From Neisseriaceae bacterium (GTDB lineage: Bacteria; Pseudomonadota; Gammaproteobacteria; Burkholderiales; Neisseriaceae), in assembly GCA_017446355.1 (NCBI GenBank), contig JAFSQZ010000141.1, positions 1-12,332 of the forward strand: a stretch of DNA of 12,332 bases, read 5' to 3'. The notes below the pieces were generated by a model. It did no database searches. It was given only the letters and a program-made list of their open reading frames with translations, and had not been told where the DNA came from. The translations under genes and the position numbers were made by a program. Below are positions 1-6,619 of this stretch, one piece after another (the stretch's first letter is position 1; every line of letters begins with the position of its first letter).

Positions 1-1194
1 CAGCCTGAAAAAAATACAAATAATGATGATGAATGCGAAAATGGGGATTTTAACGGTGGTTTTGAAAATAATCCTGTCGCCCAAAATGTGGCAAATCTAA
101 TTCAACAATCAGAACAAACAAGCCAAAAATATACTGAAATCGCCACAACACAAAAAAACACTGTCCCTGTTGAGTTACAAGGAAAAATCAATATGACCAA
201 AATGCGTGCTGAATTTGTCGAAGAAATGAAAGATTTCCGCTTGCCACAGTTTTTTATTAAAGTGGGCGATTTGTCGCTGTTTGGTGTTAAAGATGAGTTG
301 GTTTTATTAAATCGAGATAATTTGTTGCGTTCTTTTCAATTAGGCAAAGCAGATTGTAATATTGATTTTGATAACATTGATGACACCCTTTATCAAGGTG
401 ATATTGATCAAACAACAGGAAAATTTTCATTTGACGCTGTTCAAGGAAAATATAAACAACAACTTGTTGAATTATTTGCTAATTATTCGGATAAATCACA
501 ACAAGAAACTTTGGTGGATAATTTGTTTCATTATGGCAAAAATTTATTCCGTCCGATTAGCGATGATGATGTGCAAAAATATTTACGCCGTATTGTGGAA
601 AATATGAATAGCAAACAGCGACAACATTGCTTTCAACATATTGATCAGTATTTTGGAAAAATTAAGGGAAAAATCAATATACTTACCGATCGTTATGCCG
701 AGAAAGAATTTGATCGCCAGTGTGTTATGGGTGAAATTTTTATGAAAGCACATTTTTCCTTTGCCAATGAAATTAGCCCTAATGAATTTGCCGCACTATC
801 GAGAAAAAGAAGTCTATATGAAAAAGAAGGCAAAATGAACGAATTTGAAAGTGCCGTATTGGGTAAAATTTTATCCAATGAAAATATCAATTTGCGTTTT
901 TGGCATAGAAATTTGGAAAGAAAAGGCTTTTTTATCAATGCGTTTTTAAATCATTATCCTGATTTTATCTTGCTCACCCAAAAAGGCTCGGTCATTTTGT
1001 TGGAAACCAAAGGCAATCAGTTAGACAATAGCGACAGCCAAGCCAAAATTAAAGCAGGTTTGGCGTGGCAAAATGCCGCTAATCAGTTGAACGATGGACA
1101 TAAATACCACTATTTTATGGTGTTTGAACACGAACCCAAATTGCCAAATTCTTACACCGTATCGGAAATGTTGCAAATATTACAGTGTTTGTAA
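1..1194 (+). CDS. Type III restriction Res-like helicase-nuclease, C-terminal part (5' end outside window)
   Basis: The reading frame is open from base 1 (Q-P-E-K-N...) to a TAA at 1192-1194, so this is the last 397 residues of a larger protein. A GTG at base 88 is in frame but is probably internal. Near the end is a PD-(D/E)xK nuclease signature: Pro-Asp of H-Y-P-D-F at 958-963, then L-E-T-K-G with Glu at 1003-1005 and Lys at 1009-1011. This matches the C-terminal cleavage domain of type III restriction Res subunits and related DEAD/DEAH helicase-nucleases. The helicase motor would lie upstream, outside the window. In this family Res works with a Mod methyltransferase to cut unmodified foreign DNA; no mod gene is visible here. 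No frameshift or internal stop is seen. The first bases (CAGCCTGAA) look like the end of a DUS inside the coding region. The family call is good; the type III assignment rather than another helicase-nuclease is less sure. Confidence 0.65.
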   Translation, partial: QPEKNTNNDDECENGDFNGGFENNPVAQNVANLIQQSEQTSQKYTEIATTQKNTVPVELQGKINMTKMRAEFVEEMKDFRLPQFFIKVGDLSLFGVKDELVLLNRDNLLRSFQLGKADCNIDFDNIDDTLYQGDIDQTTGKFSFDAVQGKYKQQLVELFANYSDKSQQETLVDNLFHYGKNLFRPISDDDVQKYLRRIVENMNSKQRQHCFQHIDQYFGKIKGKINILTDRYAEKEFDRQCVMGEIFMKAHFSFANEISPNEFAALSRKRSLYEKEGKMNEFESAVLGKILSNENINLRFWHRNLERKGFFINAFLNHYPDFILLTQKGSVILLETKGNQLDNSDSQAKIKAGLAWQNAANQLNDGHKYHYFMVFEHEPKLPNSYTVSEMLQILQCL

Positions 1195-1241
1195 CAAGTG
1201 TAAGATAGGCAAACTTGTTGGAAAAGCTGTTTTATGGCACT

Positions 1242-1256
1242 TTCAGGCTGCCTGAA
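1242..1256 (+). repeat. DNA uptake sequence, complete near-palindrome
   Basis: TTCAGGCTGCCTGAA; AGGCTGCCTGAA reads on the plus strand at 1245-1256. Pairing extends to CTTTCAGG/CCTGAAAG, so it can form a hairpin 45 bases after the res-like stop codon. There is no strong T-run, so a terminator role is only possible. Confidence 0.9.
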
Positions 1257-1291
1257 AGGATTTTTGCATTGCCGTTCTCCTTGCGTGCGGG

Positions 1292-1330
1292 GATTGCCAC
1301 GCCTAAACTTCGTTTAGGCTCGCAATGACG
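1292..1330 (-). repeat. 39-bp GTCATTGC...GGCAATC hairpin repeat, copy A
   Basis: Read on the minus strand: CGTCATTGCGA, stem GCCTAAAC, loop GAA, stem GTTTAGGC, then GTGGCAATC. It has the same length and ends as the copy at 11948-11986, but a different stem that still pairs. It resembles REP-type intergenic palindromes. Confidence 0.8.
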
Positions 1331-1344
1331 GAAGTTTTAAATGT

Positions 1345-1359
1345 TTCAGGCAGCCTGAA
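1345..1359 (-). repeat. DNA uptake sequence, complete near-palindrome
   Basis: TTCAGGCAGCCTGAA; AGGCTGCCTGAA reads on the minus strand. It sits 11 bases beyond the end of the 39-bp hairpin repeat. Confidence 0.9.
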
Positions 1360-1386
1360 AAATGATTTTAATCGTATAATTTTTTT

Positions 1387-1409
1387 GGTGGGTCGAAGAC
1401 CCACCCTAC
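1387..1409 (-). repeat. GTAGGGTGGG hairpin repeat, copy 1
   Basis: Minus strand reads GTAGGGTGGGTC, TTC, GACCCACC. GGTGGGTC (plus 1387-1394) pairs with GACCCACC (1398-1405) across a three-base loop. Related copies lie at 12021-12045 and 12136-12158. Confidence 0.7.
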
Positions 1410-1492
1410 AAATAACGCAAAAAAGCAAGCGAACTTTTGCAAACCGCAAAACAAAGCGTAGAAAATGCCATAGAAAAAGGATAAACGAATTT

Positions 1493-1507
1493 TTCAGGCT
1501 GCCTGAA
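1493..1507 (+). repeat. DNA uptake sequence forming the bioB stop codon
   Basis: TTCAGGCTGCCTGAA. On the minus strand it reads TTTTCAGGCAGCCTGA in the bioB frame, encoding F-Q-A-A and the TGA stop (1494-1496). Confidence 0.9.
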
Positions 1508-2492
1508 AACTTTCTGCCACCAAATCCAATTTATCCATCAATAAACGGTCGCCATCTTCTTCTGGATTAGCGGTAACCAATAACTTATCGCCGTAAAAGA
1601 TAGAATTTGCACCAGCCAGAAAACACAATGCTTGTGCCGCTTCGTCCAAGTTTTTGCGTCCTGCGGACAAGCGTACATAACTATTGGGCATTGCAATCCG
1701 TGCCACAGCAATGGTGCGCACAAATTCTGTCCAATCCAGTGATTCGGCATTTTCCAGTGGCGTTCCCGCTACCTTAACCAATTGATTGATGGGGACGCTT
1801 TCAGGCTGTGGGTCAAGATTGGCAAGCGATGCAATCAATCCAGCACGTTCTTTGCGACTTTCATTCATACCAATAATGCCACCACAACATACTTTTAAAC
1901 CTGCTTTGCGTACACGTCCTAATGTTTCCAAGCGGTCTTCGTGTTTTCGCGTGCTGACAATATCATTGTATTTTTCAGGAGCGGTGTCCAAATTGTGGTT
2001 GTAATAATCCAATCCAGCAGCTTTTAATTCTTCTGCCATTCCTTCGTCTAATAGTCCAAAGGTGCCACAAGTTTCCAAGCCCAAATCTTTAACCGCACGA
2101 ATAATGGCACTGACTTTTTCAATATCACGTGGTTTAGGACCGCGCCACGCTGCGCCCATACAAAAACGCGTTGCACCACGACTTTTGGCAATTTTGGCTT
2201 TTTCAACAATGTACGCCACACTCAATAATTCTTCTTTTGCTACACCTGTGTTATGGTGTGCAGATTGTGGACAATATGCACAGTTTTCTGGGCAACCACC
2301 TGTTTTAATAGAAAGCAAACTGGATAATTGAATTTCGCGCGAATTAAAGTGTTCACGATGCACTTGGGCAGCACGAAAGACTAAATCTAAAAAAGGTAAA
2401 GCAAAAAGTTCTTCCAATTGACAAACGCGCCAATATTGGGTTTGTGCGTGGAGTTTTGGTGTTTGATGGGGTTTTAATGGTTGTGTGGTCAT
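1494..2492 (-). CDS. bioB: Biotin synthase BioB
   Basis: Radical SAM enzyme that inserts sulfur into dethiobiotin, the last step of biotin synthesis, in the cytoplasm. The 332-residue product carries the radical SAM cysteines C-P-E-N-C-A-Y-C (Cys67, Cys71, Cys74), which bind the [4Fe-4S] cluster. The [2Fe-2S] ligands are also in place: Cys111, Cys142, Cys202 and Arg274. All seven are shifted by exactly 14 from the E. coli positions as I recall them, so the enzyme should be intact. The ATG at 2490-2492 is preceded by AAAGGA nine bases upstream, supporting this start. The last residues (F-Q-A-A) and the TGA stop are supplied by a DUS. apt lies 206 bases upstream on the same strand, separated by a MITE-like element, so a separate bioB promoter is likely but I could not fix one. 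The other bio genes are not adjacent, apart from a BioC-like gene about 3.3 kb away. Confidence 0.96.
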   Translation of the reverse strand: MTTQPLKPHQTPKLHAQTQYWRVCQLEELFALPFLDLVFRAAQVHREHFNSREIQLSSLLSIKTGGCPENCAYCPQSAHHNTGVAKEELLSVAYIVEKAKIAKSRGATRFCMGAAWRGPKPRDIEKVSAIIRAVKDLGLETCGTFGLLDEGMAEELKAAGLDYYNHNLDTAPEKYNDIVSTRKHEDRLETLGRVRKAGLKVCCGGIIGMNESRKERAGLIASLANLDPQPESVPINQLVKVAGTPLENAESLDWTEFVRTIAVARIAMPNSYVRLSAGRKNLDEAAQALCFLAGANSIFYGDKLLVTANPEEDGDRLLMDKLDLVAESFQAA

Positions 2493-2540
2493 TATTTATC
2501 CTTTGTGCAACAACTTATTTTGGGAATATTTTAGTAAATG

Positions 2541-2657
2541 GAAACCTTTATAAAACGTATGATGTTTAAACGTGGTCAAACGAAGCATCTCTTTGTTGCG
2601 TGATAAGAGATTCTTCGTTAAGTATTTATAACATATAACAGAATTTGCAAAGATTTC
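2541..2657. mobile_element. MITE-like element, degenerate copy 1 (117 bp)
   Basis: The left end GAAACCTTTATAAAAC (2541-2556) and the right end AATTTGCAAAGATTTC (2642-2657) match in inverted orientation the perfect 16-bp ends of the copy at 7301-7431. Inside is a hairpin with 12 of 13 bases paired: CGAAGCATCTCTT (2581-2593) with AAGAGATTCTTCG (2605-2617). It fills most of the apt-bioB gap. The right end runs directly into a DUS. No target duplication is seen. Confidence 0.55.
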
Positions 2658-2669
2658 AGGCTGCCTGAA
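2655..2669 (+). repeat. DNA uptake sequence, complete near-palindrome
   Basis: TTCAGGCTGCCTGAA, about 30 bases after the apt stop codon. Its first three bases are shared with the end of the MITE-like element. Confidence 0.9.
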
Positions 2670-2698
2670 CGGCTTGAATGTAACGAAACTGCTTGTGT

Positions 2699-3259
2699 TT
2701 ACACGTGGTCGCTGCTTTGCAACAGGGTAAACAAAGGAATATGCTTATCGCGGATTTTTTGTCCACCAGGCAAATCAATCAATTCAATCATCGCGCAAGC
2801 TTCTACAATTTCACCACCCAGTTGACGAATAAGCTCCGCACCTGCCAGCATCGTGCCTCCTGTTGCGACCAAATCGTCTACTAACAAAACACGGCTGCCT
2901 GAATAAACAGCATCTTTATGTATTTCTACTGTGGCTTCACCATATTCCAATGCGTAGGATTGAGAAAGGGTTTCAAAAGGCAGTTTACCTTTTTTGCGAA
3001 TCGGCACAAAACCAACATTCAATTGATAAGCTAATGCCGCTCCCATAATGAAACCTCGTGCATCTAAACCTGCAACAAGATCAATTTTTTGATTAAGATA
3101 GCGATACGTCAATAAATCAATCAGTAAACGAAAATGCAGAGGACTTTGTAAAACAGGCGTAATGTCTTGAAACAAAATACCTTCTTTGGGCCAGTTTGGA
3201 ATTTTGCGAATTTTTTGCGCCAATGCGTCCACGCTTAAAGCTTCTGAATGTGTTAACAT
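2699..3259 (-). CDS. apt: Adenine phosphoribosyltransferase
   Basis: Purine salvage enzyme converting adenine and PRPP to AMP plus pyrophosphate, in the cytoplasm. The 186-residue product has the type I phosphoribosyltransferase PRPP loop V-L-L-V-D-D-L-V-A-T-G-G-T at residues 124-136. It also has the N-terminal F-Q-D-I-T-P and the G-L-D-A-R-G-F segment (about 64-70) typical of Apt. Length is normal for the family. The ATG at 3257-3259 follows AAAGG with seven-base spacing. An 11-base DUS remnant (GGCTGCCTGAA, 2893-2903) is inside the gene and is read as S-G-S just before the PRPP loop. The gene is divergent from rplU and upstream of bioB on the same strand, with a 206-base gap that makes strict co-transcription doubtful. 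Confidence 0.95.
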   Translation of the reverse strand: MLTHSEALSVDALAQKIRKIPNWPKEGILFQDITPVLQSPLHFRLLIDLLTYRYLNQKIDLVAGLDARGFIMGAALAYQLNVGFVPIRKKGKLPFETLSQSYALEYGEATVEIHKDAVYSGSRVLLVDDLVATGGTMLAGAELIRQLGGEIVEACAMIELIDLPGGQKIRDKHIPLFTLLQSSDHV

Positions 3260-3364
3260 AATTTGCCTTTATTGGACCAGTGATAAAAACGATTATTTTA
3301 GTCGCAAAGTTTAAAAAAGACTATGTTTGAAAAGCCGATTTTTTCAGGCAGCGAAAATAAAACT

Positions 3365-3393
3365 TTGACAAAACAAAGAAAAAGCATCATAAT
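3365..3393 (+). promoter_or_regulatory. Sigma-70-type promoter of rplU-rpmA
   Basis: TTGACA (3365-3370) is a perfect -35 box. It is followed by a 17-base spacer and CATAAT (3388-3393) as the -10 box. Transcription should start near 3400, giving a leader of about 70 bases before rplU. This is the best promoter match in the window. Confidence 0.75.
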
Positions 3394-3406
3394 CGCGCGT
3401 TTCATC

Positions 3407-3438
3407 GTTCTCTTTACTATTTAAAGAGAACTTTTTTT
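3407..3438 (+). terminator. Terminator-like hairpin in the rplU leader (possible attenuator)
   Basis: GTTCTCTTT (3407-3415) pairs perfectly with AAAGAGAAC (3423-3431) across the loop ACTATTT, and seven Ts follow at once (3432-3438). It lies between the rplU promoter and the start codon, with no plus-strand gene upstream for it to terminate. The minus strand lacks a T-run on the other side, so it works for plus-strand transcripts only. Confidence 0.65.
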
Positions 3439-3455
3439 CAACAAACTATTCTCTT
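3424..3455 (+). promoter_or_regulatory. Alternative (antiterminator-like) pairing in the rplU leader
   Basis: TTCTCTT recurs at 3449-3455 and can pair with AAGAGAA at 3424-3430, the same bases used by the terminator hairpin, so the two structures exclude each other. The ribosome binding site GGAG (3458-3461) lies just outside this alternative stem and stays free. The regulatory role is inferred. Confidence 0.45.
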
Positions 3456-3468
3456 ATGGAGTTGAGTT

Positions 3469-3777
3469 ATGTACGCGGTCATAAAAACTGGCGGTAAACA
3501 ATATAAAGTTACCGTTGGCGAAAAATTAAACGTAGAACAGATACCTGCCGAACTCGACAGCCAAATCGAACTAAACGAAGTTCTGATGATTGCTGACGGC
3601 GAAAACGTAAAAGTAGGTGCGCCTACTGTTGCAGGTGCAAAAGTAGTAGCAAAAGTGATTGCACACGGTCGTGGCGAAAAAATCCGCATTTTCAAAATGC
3701 GTCGTCGCAAACACTACCAAAAACGTCAAGGTCATCGCCAAAATTTCACACGCATTGAAATTTTGTCTATCGCCTAA
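3469..3777 (+). CDS. rplU: 50S ribosomal protein L21
   Basis: Large-subunit ribosomal protein that binds 23S rRNA. The 102-residue product starts M-Y-A-V-I-K-T-G-G-K-Q-Y-K-V and ends in a basic stretch containing K-M-R-R-R-K-H-Y-Q-K-R-Q-G-H-R-Q, both hallmarks of bacterial L21. Length is typical. The ATG follows GGAG (3458-3461) with a seven-base gap. rpmA follows after 24 bases on the same strand, the usual rplU-rpmA operon. Transcription should come from the promoter at 3365-3393 and pass through the leader hairpins described separately, which suggests control by attenuation. Confidence 0.98.
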   Translation: MYAVIKTGGKQYKVTVGEKLNVEQIPAELDSQIELNEVLMIADGENVKVGAPTVAGAKVVAKVIAHGRGEKIRIFKMRRRKHYQKRQGHRQNFTRIEILSIA

Positions 3778-3801
3778 TCTCATTTAATAGGAGTAAACAT
3801 T

Positions 3802-4074
3802 ATGGCAAGTAAAAAAGCTGGCGGTAGCACCCGCAACGGTCGCGATTCAGAAGCTAAACGCTTGGGCGTGAAAGCATTCGGTAACGAATTGATTCCCGCA
3901 GGTTCCATCATCGTTCGCCAACGTGGTACCAAATTCCATGCAGGCAGCAATGTGGGTATGGGTAAAGACCACACATTATTTGCAAAAGTAGATGGCTATG
4001 TTGAATTCGGTGTTAAAGGTGCTTTAAACCGTAAAACTGTAAGCATTCGCCCTTATACTGGCAATGAAAACTAA
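3802..4074 (+). CDS. rpmA: 50S ribosomal protein L27
   Basis: Large-subunit ribosomal protein whose N-terminal tail reaches toward the peptidyl-transferase centre. The 90-residue product begins M-A-S-K-K-A-G-G-S-T-R-N-G-R-D-S and contains K-R-L-G-V-K and R-Q-R-G-T-K-F-H-A-G, as in other L27 proteins. The short tail start (no extra N-terminal extension) is the form seen in Gram-negative bacteria. The ATG follows AGGAG with an appropriate gap. It is the second gene of the rplU operon and ends shortly before a strong bidirectional terminator shared with murA. Confidence 0.98.
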   Translation: MASKKAGGSTRNGRDSEAKRLGVKAFGNELIPAGSIIVRQRGTKFHAGSNVGMGKDHTLFAKVDGYVEFGVKGALNRKTVSIRPYTGNEN

Positions 4075-4087
4075 TTAAGTCATTGTA

Positions 4088-4127
4088 AAAATAAAACCTT
4101 GTTTGTTATCAAACAAGGTTTTATTTT
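4088..4127. terminator. Bidirectional terminator between rpmA and murA
   Basis: A perfect 18-bp stem pairs 4088-4105 with 4110-4127 around a TTAT loop. The core is AACCTTGTTTG/CAAACAAGGTT, with A-rich and T-rich flanks on both sides. It lies 14 bases after the rpmA stop and 52 bases after the murA stop, so it can serve both convergent genes. Confidence 0.85.
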
Positions 4128-4178
4128 GTTTTATTGCAGATTAAAACTTTTGCAAAAGCTTTGTTGAAACAAACATCA

Positions 4179-5438
4179 TTAACGAATTCGCTCAATTTTT
4201 GCGCCCACGCCACCGAGTTTGGCTTCAATATTTTCATATCCGCGATCTAAATGATAAATACGGTTAATCACCGTTTCTCCTTCGGCAACCAAAGCTGCAA
4301 TAATCAGGCTGGCTGATGCGCGTAAATCTGTTGCCATCACATTTGCGCCTGATAGTTTATCCACGCCAACAATCATTGCTGTATTGCCTTTCACGCTGAT
4401 GTTCGCGCCCATACGGTTTAATTCAGGCACGTGCATAAAACGGTTTTCAAAAATGGTTTCCGTGATTTGGCTTTCGCCTTCTGCAATGGCATTCACCGCC
4501 ATAAATTGTGCTTGCATATCGGTTGGAAAATCAGGGTGAACGTCAACTGTTAAATCAATTGCTTTGGGGCGTTGTTGCATATCAATGCTGATCCAATCGC
4601 TGCCTGCTTCAATCACTGCGCCCATTTGCACCAATTTATCCAACACCACTTCCATTGTTTTCGGTGCGGCGTTGCGCAACAATACTTTTCCACCTGTTGC
4701 TGCCACCGCGCACAAAAACGTACCTGCTTCAATGCGGTCAGGAATCACAGAATGTTCGCAACCATGCAACTCGCTCACGCCTTCAATGGTTAATGTGCGC
4801 GTGCCTACGCCTTGAATTTTTGCGCCCATTTTTATCAAACATTCTGCCAAATCCACAATTTCTGGTTCCACCGCACAATTTTCTAAAATGGTTGTCCCTT
4901 CTGCCAAAGTTGCCGCCATCAATAAATTTTCTGTGCCGCCCACAGTAACCATATCCATATGGATACGCGTACCTTTCAGTTTGCCATCAGGCGCACTGGC
5001 TTTTACATAACCATGTTCAATCACAATTTCCGCGCCCATTGCTTCCAAGCCTTTTAAATGCTGATCCACAGGACGCGCACCAATCGCGCAGCCACCAGGT
5101 AAACTCACTTGTGCTTTGCCAAAACGTGCCAAAGTTGGTCCCAACACCAAAATACTGGCACGCATTGTACGCACCAAATCATAAGGTGCGCAGGTATTGT
5201 TTACCGTGCTACCATTGATTTCAAATTCAGAAATATTGTCGGTTAAAACGCGTGCGCCCATACCTTGTAATAATTTTTGTGTGGTTTTCACGTCTGCCAA
5301 CATTGGCACGTTTTTCAAACGCAAGGTTCCAGAACTCAACAAACCAGCGCACATCAATGGCAAAGCGGCATTTTTTGCACCAGAAATCACAATCTCACCA
5401 TTTAATGCGCCGTTTGCCACAATTTTCAATTTATCCAT
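4179..5438 (-). CDS. murA: UDP-N-acetylglucosamine 1-carboxyvinyltransferase MurA
   Basis: First committed step of peptidoglycan synthesis: transfers enolpyruvyl from phosphoenolpyruvate to UDP-GlcNAc in the cytoplasm. The 419-residue product has the usual MurA length. The active-site loop V-S-L-P-G-G-C-A-I-G-A-R-P places the reactive cysteine at residue 117, the residue attacked by fosfomycin, so the enzyme should be sensitive in principle. Lys22 and Asn23 in S-G-A-K-N-A are the conserved substrate-binding pair, and the D-V-H-P-D-F-P-T-D-M-Q-A-Q segment is present. The start codon is the ATG at 5436-5438; the ribosome binding site is weak, with AGGA 14 bases upstream. The gene stands alone, converging on rpmA and diverging from the BioC-like gene. 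Confidence 0.97.
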   Translation of the reverse strand: MDKLKIVANGALNGEIVISGAKNAALPLMCAGLLSSGTLRLKNVPMLADVKTTQKLLQGMGARVLTDNISEFEINGSTVNNTCAPYDLVRTMRASILVLGPTLARFGKAQVSLPGGCAIGARPVDQHLKGLEAMGAEIVIEHGYVKASAPDGKLKGTRIHMDMVTVGGTENLLMAATLAEGTTILENCAVEPEIVDLAECLIKMGAKIQGVGTRTLTIEGVSELHGCEHSVIPDRIEAGTFLCAVAATGGKVLLRNAAPKTMEVVLDKLVQMGAVIEAGSDWISIDMQQRPKAIDLTVDVHPDFPTDMQAQFMAVNAIAEGESQITETIFENRFMHVPELNRMGANISVKGNTAMIVGVDKLSGANVMATDLRASASLIIAALVAEGETVINRIYHLDRGYENIEAKLGGVGAKIERIR

Positions 5439-5457
5439 CTTTAATTTTTCCTCATCA

Positions 5458-5472
5458 TTCAGGCAGCCTGAA
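5458..5472 (-). repeat. DNA uptake sequence, complete near-palindrome
   Basis: TTCAGGCAGCCTGAA in the murA leader, about 20 bases upstream of the murA start codon. Confidence 0.9.
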
Positions 5473-5611
5473 CGATTTTTTCTATACCGTATTAAGGTTT
5501 ACTGTATAAAATAGCACAACAAAAAATAGCGTGAATGATAACAGAAAAATCAACGCTAACGAAATCAAAACTGCATTTCTGTAAACGAATAAATGTAACA
5601 GAATATTTCGT

Positions 5612-5626
5612 TTCAGGCAGCCTGAA
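5612..5626 (-). repeat. DNA uptake sequence, complete near-palindrome
   Basis: TTCAGGCAGCCTGAA near the middle of the murA/BioC-like divergent region. Confidence 0.9.
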
Positions 5627-5786
5627 AACCTTGATAAATCCGTTATGGCAAGTTGTGATTGTGAATGATTACAGCGTGGTCATTTTTTATGATTCAGTAA
5701 GCCTTTAAAAGTTGGTACTGGTTTTTATTTTAAAAAATAACAAGTTTTCTTTCAGACAAGCAATCGTTTAAAATACGCCACTTTTA

Positions 5787-5801
5787 TTCAGGCAGCCTGA
5801 A
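5787..5801 (-). repeat. DNA uptake sequence, complete near-palindrome
   Basis: TTCAGGCAGCCTGAA ending 16 bases before the ATG of the BioC-like gene, in its presumed leader. Confidence 0.9.
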
Positions 5802-5817
5802 AACATTACAAACCACT

Positions 5818-6612
5818 ATGACACACACTGATTTGCCCATTCACAAACATCTTGCTCAAACCCTAAACGATCGTTTAAGCCTATTGCGCAAAACGCCAGA
5901 AAGCATACTGCTTTTGGGTGCAGATGGACACTTGCGCCAACTGTTGCAACAACGTTATCCAAAAACCAAGCTCACTGAAATAGATGCGCGTGCAGAATGG
6001 TTAGCCCACTCCGCACAAATCAACCCAACAAATTTATTAAACAAACTCACGCAAAAACATCAACAAATCCAGCAAAATTGGCAAGACAAGCTGCCTGAAA
6101 ACAATTATCAAATGCTTATCAGCAATCTCACCTTATCGTTTAGCCACGATTTAACCGACACATTCACCAACTGGGCAAATGCCTTGCAAACCGATGGAAT
6201 GCTTTTTTTTACTCATTTAGGACAAGACAGTCTGCCTGAAATTCGTGCGCTACTTAATACCGAAAACATTGCCCACAGCACGCCATTGCTGATGGATATG
6301 CACGACCTTGCCGACAGTTTACCCAGTCAATATTTTTATGACATCATCGCCGACACGGCGCAACTGGTTTTAACGTACAACAATAGCGAAACCCTAATAC
6401 AAGATTTAAACCACCTTAATGCGTGGCAACTTTTAAATATTGCCGATAACGATTTAACACGTGTACAAAGCCTAATTCAGGCAGCCCATCATTCAGGCAG
6501 CCTAACGCAAATTATTTTAGAAACGCAATTTCTCCACGCCATCAAAAAAATCCAGCTGCCTGAAAATGAACAAGTGGTACAGTTTTATAGAAATAAAGAG
6601 ATAAATAGATAA
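5818..6612 (+). CDS. BioC-like SAM-dependent methyltransferase (putative malonyl-ACP O-methyltransferase)
   Basis: The 264-residue product resembles the betaproteobacterial BioC family. That family methylates malonyl-ACP to start pimelate synthesis for biotin. Family-like segments in order: an N-terminal R-L-S-L-L-R leading to I-L-L-L-G-A-D-G (29-37) at motif I; L-I-S-N-L-T-L-S-F (about 100-108); D-G-M-L-F-F-T-H-L-G-Q-D-S-L-P-E-I-R (126-143); M-D-M-H-D-L-A-D-S-L (159-168); and a Q-L-V-L-T-Y segment. Motif I is degenerate: the usual D-x-G-x-G-x-G is reduced to L-G-A-D-G, so SAM binding or activity may be altered. No ribosome binding site is obvious before the ATG. The gene contains at least five DUS-derived stretches, read as L-P-E, I-Q-A-A and S-G-S-L. 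The family assignment is from residue patterns; the biochemical function is unproven. Confidence 0.6.
   Translation: MTHTDLPIHKHLAQTLNDRLSLLRKTPESILLLGADGHLRQLLQQRYPKTKLTEIDARAEWLAHSAQINPTNLLNKLTQKHQQIQQNWQDKLPENNYQMLISNLTLSFSHDLTDTFTNWANALQTDGMLFFTHLGQDSLPEIRALLNTENIAHSTPLLMDMHDLADSLPSQYFYDIIADTAQLVLTYNNSETLIQDLNHLNAWQLLNIADNDLTRVQSLIQAAHHSGSLTQIILETQFLHAIKKIQLPENEQVVQFYRNKEINR
6492..6503 (-). repeat. DNA uptake sequence 12-mer, asymmetric, inside the BioC-like gene
   Basis: TTCAGGCAGCCT followed by AACG, so only the minus strand carries a complete 12-mer (AGGCTGCCTGAA). It is read in frame as S-G-S-L. A second, 11-base copy lies just upstream at 6476-6486 (read as Q-A-A). Confidence 0.85.
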
Positions 6613-6619
6613 ATAGAAT

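Larger units (their letters stand above)
1195..1493. other. Gene-free, repeat-rich spacer between the res-like gene and bioB
   Basis: The two flanking genes converge on this 299-base stretch. It holds two complete DUS (1242-1256, 1345-1359), one 39-bp GTCATTGC hairpin (1292-1330) and one GTAGGGTGGG hairpin (1387-1409). An 81-codon open frame crosses these repeats and enters bioB antisense; it has no recognisable protein features and I do not call it. Confidence 0.7.
5439..5817. other. Divergent gene-free region between murA and the BioC-like gene
   Basis: These 379 bases contain three complete DUS (5458-5472, 5612-5626, 5787-5801) and no credible reading frame. Promoters for both genes should lie here. 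TAAAAT at 5769-5774 could be a -10 box for the BioC-like gene, but its -35 is poor. TATAGA on the minus strand just upstream of the first DUS could serve murA. Neither is strong enough to list separately. Confidence 0.6.

Noticed and set aside
1242..1256. DUS palindrome as a strong intrinsic terminator of the res-like gene
   Set aside because: The stem is plausible, but the Ts come only after a GGA interruption, so I left it as a DUS with a possible minor role.
1325..1570. 81-codon plus-strand frame starting in the repeats and running into bioB
   Set aside because: It crosses a DUS and a hairpin repeat, is antisense to the bioB end, and its Lys/Arg-rich translation looks like no protein domain.
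2520..2600. A bioB promoter on the minus strand (TTGACC with TTTTAT-like -10)
   Set aside because: Spacing and -10 match are weak in very AT-rich DNA, and other equally poor candidates exist nearby.
2575..2620. Hairpin in the apt-bioB gap as an intrinsic terminator of apt
   Set aside because: The stem has an 11-base loop and only three Ts follow on the minus strand; it fits better as the interior of a MITE-like element.
4564..4948. Several plus-strand frames opposite murA
   Set aside because: They are antisense shadows of a well-conserved gene and show no protein features of their own.
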